A stretch of DNA of 10,375 bases from NCBI GenBank assembly GCA_947380915.1, contig CANCSY010000093.1, positions 1 through 10,375 of the forward strand. The letters run 5' to 3'. The DNA comes from Beijerinckiaceae bacterium (GTDB lineage: Bacteria; Pseudomonadota; Alphaproteobacteria; Rhizobiales; Beijerinckiaceae). Below, piece after piece: positions 7,768-10,375 of this stretch. Position 1 is the first letter of the stretch. The number at the start of each line of letters is the position of its first letter. The translations under genes and the position numbers were made by a program. The notes under the pieces were generated by a model that worked only from the letters and a program-made list of their open reading frames with translations, had not been told where the DNA came from and did not search any database.

Positions 7768-8481
7768 TCAGGGCGTCACGATGGTGAACCGTCCACGGCC
7801 TTCGAGGGCCGCCGTGATGGCGCCGGCCTCCTGTATGGAGAAGACAATTATCGGAATTCGGTTGTCGCGGGCAAGAGCGAAGGCGGCCGTATCCATGACT
7901 TCGATGTGGCGGGAGATCGCCTCGTCATGAGTCAGGCGCTCATAGCGCGTGGCGGTGGGGTCTTTCTTGGGATCGGCCGTATAGACGCCATCCACCTGCG
8001 TCGCCTTCAGGATCGCGTCGCAGGAGAGCTCCGCGCCGCGCAGGGCCGCGCCCGTATCGGTGGTGAAGAAAGGATTGCCGGTGCCGCCCGCCAGCACCGT
8101 GACACGGCCCTTGCCCAGATGGTTCAGCGCCGCCTGGCGCGAATAGGGCTGGCAGACGAAAGGCATGGGAACCGCAGAGAGCGCGCGGGCCGACTGACCC
8201 TCCTTCTCGATGGCGTGTTCCAGCGCCAATCCGTTCATCACGGTCGCCAGCATGCCGATGGAATCAGCGCGGGCGCGGTCTATGCCCTTGTCGGCGCCAT
8301 GAATGCCCCTGAAGAAGTTGCCGCCCCCGACCACCACCGCAATCTCGACGCCAAGCGCGGAGGACGCCGCAAGATCCTGCGCGACCCGCTTGAGAGTGGG
8401 CTCATGGAGACCATGAGTCAGCGGCCCCATCAGGGCCTCTCCCGAAAGTTTGACGACGACGCGTTTCCACAAGGAGGACAT
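7768..8481 (-). CDS. pyrH: Uridylate kinase (UMP kinase)
   Basis: 237-residue bacterial UMP kinase of the amino-acid kinase fold, forming UDP from UMP and ATP in pyrimidine synthesis. Conserved blocks are KLSGEAL (11-17), GGGNFFRG (52-59), DSIGMLATVMNGLAL (73-87), AGGTGNPFFTTDT (131-143) and KATQVDGVYTADP (159-171). The frame stays open further upstream to 8550, but the ATG at 8481 gives the standard N-terminus (MSSLWKRVVVKLSGE). A GGGG run five nucleotides before it may serve as a weak ribosome binding site. It is the first gene after the tsf terminator and probably leads the operon pyrH-frr-uppS-cdsA-dxr-rseP. A 280-nt gap with inverted repeats precedes it. Confidence 0.97.
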   Translation of the reverse strand: MSSLWKRVVVKLSGEALMGPLTHGLHEPTLKRVAQDLAASSALGVEIAVVVGGGNFFRGIHGADKGIDRARADSIGMLATVMNGLALEHAIEKEGQSARALSAVPMPFVCQPYSRQAALNHLGKGRVTVLAGGTGNPFFTTDTGAALRGAELSCDAILKATQVDGVYTADPKKDPTATRYERLTHDEAISRHIEVMDTAAFALARDNRIPIIVFSIQEAGAITAALEGRGRFTIVTP

Positions 8482-8761
8482 GGCGACCCCGACCCACACG
8501 TGACCAAGCCAGACCGCCCAGCGGGTCCAACCCGAGCGTTTCCAGCGCAACGCGACTGCTTCGCGCCCTTGAAAAGCGGTTGTCAGGCGACATCGGCCGC
8601 AAGGACAACCCTCTGCGAGGGTCTAGCGCGATTCGAAAACCGAAACCAGAGAAAGCCTCGCCTGCCCCGGAGGCGCCCACAGGCCAGCAAGCTCGCAGCA
8701 GAAAAGGCCAAGAAAAAGGCGGCCCGAAAGCCGCCTTTTCCGAATTGTCCTGTTGGAAGGC
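8482..8761 (-). promoter_or_regulatory. tsf-pyrH intergenic region with overlapping inverted repeats
   Basis: This 280-nt gap holds the tsf terminator at its start (8713-8739) and must carry the promoter of the pyrH operon if that unit is independent. I see no convincing -35/-10 pair. Two inverted repeats stand out. One is ACCCTC-TGC-GAGGGT at 8608-8622. The other is GGTTGTC (8578-8584) with GACAACC (8604-8610). They share 8608-8610, so as RNA hairpins they would compete. They could also be a DNA operator. Confidence 0.45.
8713..8739 (-). terminator. Intrinsic terminator after tsf
   Basis: On the minus strand AAAAGGCGGC (8739-8730) pairs with GCCGCCTTTT (8723-8714) around a 6-nt loop TTTCGG, and a fifth T follows at 8713. 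The GC-rich 6-bp core flanked by A4 and T5 is a canonical rho-independent terminator, 22 nt past the tsf stop. Its symmetry means it could also work on the plus strand, but no plus-strand gene is nearby. It marks the end of the rpsB-tsf unit. Confidence 0.9.
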
Positions 8762-9688
8762 TCAGGCCTGGCCACCGGCAGCGGCGGCGACCTCGGCCGC
8801 GAAGTCGGTTTCCTGCTTCTCGATGCCCTCGCCCAGCGCATAACGCACGAAGCCCTTGAGGACCACGGGAGCGCCAGCGGCCTTGGCGGCCTCGGCCACA
8901 ACCTGCGCGATGGTCTTGGCGGGATCGTGGATGAAGGGCTGGTCGATCAGGCAGACTTCCTTGAAGTAGGTCTTGAGGCCGGACTCGACGATCTTCTCCA
9001 GCACATTGGCGGGCTTGCCCGCGTTCTTGTCGCGCAGCACGTTCTTCTCGCGCTCGACAACCGCCGGATCGACGCTCGCCGCGTCCAGGGCGACGGGGGA
9101 AGCGGCCGCCACATGCATGGCGATCTTGCGGGCCACGTCGGCCAGCGCGCCAGCGTCGCCCGTGGACTCGAGCGCCACGAGAACGCCGATCTTGCCCAGG
9201 CCATCGCCAACGGAATTGTGGATATAGCTGCCGATCGCGCCAGCGCTCACGGACACTTCGGCCGCACGACGCAGGGTCATGTTCTCGCCGATGGTGGCGA
9301 TGGCGTTGGCGATGGCCTCGGCCACCGTGCCGCCGCCCGGATAGGCCGCATCCTTGAGGGCTTCGACTTCCGTGGTGTGACCGGCGAGGGTCACGCCAGC
9401 GATCGTGCGGGCGAGCTTCTGGAAGTCCTCGTTGCGCGCGACGAAGTCGGTCTCGGAGTTCACCTCGACGGCGACGCCCTTGGTTCCCGACACGCAAAGC
9501 GCGACCAGGCCTTCGGCGGCGATGCGGCCGGACTTCTTGGCGGCCTTGGAGAGGCCCTTCTTGCGCAGCCAGTCGACGGCGGCTTCGATGTCGCCCTCGA
9601 CCTCGTTAAGCGCGGACTTGCAGTCCATCATGCCGGCGCCGGTCTTCTCGCGAAGCTCCTTCACCATCGCGGCGGTAATGTTCGCCAT
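8762..9688 (-). CDS. tsf: Translation elongation factor Ts
   Basis: 308-residue EF-Ts, the nucleotide exchange factor that releases GDP from EF-Tu. An N-terminal UBA-like domain (about 1-40) carries [18 protein letters not shown]. The EF-Tu-contacting motif [10 protein letters not shown] is at 80-89. Two core domains follow, including IGSYIH and the C-terminal part [15 protein letters not shown], ending in an Ala-rich tail. Length is usual for Alphaproteobacteria. The ATG at 9688 has AAGGA about 8 nt upstream, a good ribosome binding site. It follows rpsB after 132 nt, the near-universal bacterial pair, and ends 22 nt before an intrinsic terminator. Confidence 0.98.
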   Translation of the reverse strand: MANITAAMVKELREKTGAGMMDCKSALNEVEGDIEAAVDWLRKKGLSKAAKKSGRIAAEGLVALCVSGTKGVAVEVNSETDFVARNEDFQKLARTIAGVTLAGHTTEVEALKDAAYPGGGTVAEAIANAIATIGENMTLRRAAEVSVSAGAIGSYIHNSVGDGLGKIGVLVALESTGDAGALADVARKIAMHVAAASPVALDAASVDPAVVEREKNVLRDKNAGKPANVLEKIVESGLKTYFKEVCLIDQPFIHDPAKTIAQVVAEAAKAAGAPVVLKGFVRYALGEGIEKQETDFAAEVAAAAGGQA

Positions 9689-9767
9689 GGAATGTTCCTT
9701 CAGGTTCGGACGCCGGGTAAGCGCGTCTCAATATTGGGTGATTCGTGTTGTGGTTCTATGAAGCGGT

Positions 9768-9792
9768 TGCGGCAGGCCCAAGGCCCGCCGCA
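9768..9792 (-). other. Strong GC hairpin between rpsB and tsf, no U-tract
   Basis: In minus-strand RNA GCGGCGGGCC (9791-9782) pairs with GGCCUGCCGC (9778-9769) around UUG. This gives a 10-bp stem with one G-U pair, extended by an outer U-A pair. AACCGC rather than a U-run follows it, so it is not a simple intrinsic terminator. It may be a processing or stability element that sets the ratio of S2 to EF-Ts, as an inference. Confidence 0.6.
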
Positions 9793-9820
9793 GCTTTCGT
9801 CAGGACAGGCTCTTGCCGGC

Positions 9821-10375
9821 TCAGGCGAGCAGCGAACGCGCCTGATTGACCCAGCCGTCACGCTCGATGCGGCCATTGAACTTCAGGTCCGCATCCAGCT
9901 TGGCCACGTCCTCGGGGGTCATGGCGGCGACCTGCCAGTAGTGGAACACGCCAGCATCGTTCAGCTTCTTGACGATCTGCGGGCCGACGCCCTGCAGCTT
10001 GGCCAGATCATCCGGCGCGCCGCGCGGAGCGGTCAGCAGTTCGAAAACTTCAGCGGAAGGCACGAAGGCCTCGATGGGGGTGGCCTCGACCGGCGCAGGC
10101 GCGATGGCCTCCTCGACGGGAGCCTCGAGGGCGCCCAGATCCATGCCGGAAGCGCCCTGGCTGCGCGAGATGCCATCGATGGCGGCGCGGGCGATCAGGT
10201 CGCAATAGAGCGCGATGGCGCGGCCGGCGTCGTCATTGCCGGGGACCGGGAACTGGATGCCATCGGGATCGCAGTTGGTGTCGAGGATCGCGGCGACGGG
10301 GATGTGAAGGCGGTTGGCCTCCTTGATCGCCAGCTGCTCCTTGTTGGTGTCGATCACGAAGATCAGGTCGGGGGT
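9821..10375 (-). CDS. rpsB: 30S ribosomal protein S2, C-terminal part with helix-hairpin-helix extension
   Basis: Partial gene: 184 codons plus the TGA stop are visible and the start lies beyond the right edge. The first residues, [20 protein letters not shown], and [14 protein letters not shown] then IPVAAI-type strands are the typical C-terminal half of S2, which sits on the 30S head-body junction. Past the normal S2 end near IDGISRSQG (visible residues 67-74) comes an Ala/Pro/Glu-rich linker (about 75-121). A compact module follows at 122-184: [20 protein letters not shown], then [14 protein letters not shown] and [16 protein letters not shown]. That module resembles the helix-hairpin-helix tails found on some alphaproteobacterial S2, L21 and NuoE proteins. 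It is known in the group, but its function on the ribosome is not clear to me. tsf follows after 132 nt. Confidence 0.96.
   Translation of the reverse strand, partial: TPDLIFVIDTNKEQLAIKEANRLHIPVAAILDTNCDPDGIQFPVPGNDDAGRAIALYCDLIARAAIDGISRSQGASGMDLGALEAPVEEAIAPAPVEATPIEAFVPSAEVFELLTAPRGAPDDLAKLQGVGPQIVKKLNDAGVFHYWQVAAMTPEDVAKLDADLKFNGRIERDGWVNQARSLLA

Noticed and set aside
7906..8859. Plus-strand open frame of 317 codons across pyrH, the gap and the tsf end
   Set aside because: It runs antisense through two conserved genes and a terminator. Its product is low-complexity and basic.
1..10375. Search for mobile elements, CRISPR arrays, tRNA or rRNA genes, toxin-antitoxin or defence genes
   Set aside because: No transposase, phage or defence motif, regular spaced repeat or RNA gene was seen. 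Apart from the intergenic gaps, the window is filled with conserved housekeeping genes on one strand.

Overview
The window is a stretch of alphaproteobacterial core chromosome. Every gene I can support lies on the minus strand. In transcription order (right to left) they are rpsB (3' part only), tsf, pyrH, frr, uppS, cdsA, dxr, rseP, bamA and lpxD (5' end only). This order joins translation (S2, EF-Ts, ribosome recycling), UMP kinase, isoprenoid and phospholipid synthesis, and outer-membrane biogenesis. It is conserved in Alphaproteobacteria. The high GC content, the helix-hairpin-helix tail on S2 and the protein sequences suggest Hyphomicrobiales (Rhizobiales), perhaps near Beijerinckiaceae or Methylocystaceae. 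The family-level guess is weak.

Layout. Positions 10375-9821 hold the end of rpsB, followed by a 132-nt spacer with a strong GC hairpin but no U-tract. tsf (9688-8762) ends in a clear intrinsic terminator at 8713-8739. The 280-nt gap before pyrH also holds two overlapping inverted repeats. pyrH, frr, uppS, cdsA, dxr and rseP then follow closely: gaps are 48, 37, -4, 28 and 30 nt, which looks like one operon. A 261-nt gap separates rseP from bamA. It contains a three-segment alternative hairpin, CtrA-like half-sites and a weak promoter candidate. bamA ends in a second intrinsic terminator at 252-277, beside a tandem 18-bp duplication, and lpxD starts at 164 and runs off the left edge.

How the genes work together. 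S2, EF-Ts and Frr serve translation. PyrH makes UDP for RNA and for UDP-sugars. Dxr starts the MEP isoprenoid pathway, and UppS uses its products to make undecaprenyl diphosphate, the lipid carrier for peptidoglycan and O-antigen. CdsA makes CDP-diacylglycerol for phospholipids. RseP cleaves membrane proteins inside the bilayer, BamA inserts outer-membrane beta-barrels, and LpxD acylates the lipid A precursor. The cluster therefore links protein synthesis with envelope growth.

I found no mobile element, CRISPR array, tRNA/rRNA gene, phage gene or defence system. The window does not hold an obvious new biological system. The points worth a second look are non-coding (leader structures, the terminator duplication) or small protein oddities (the S2 tail, cysteine loops in BamA, a short RseP).
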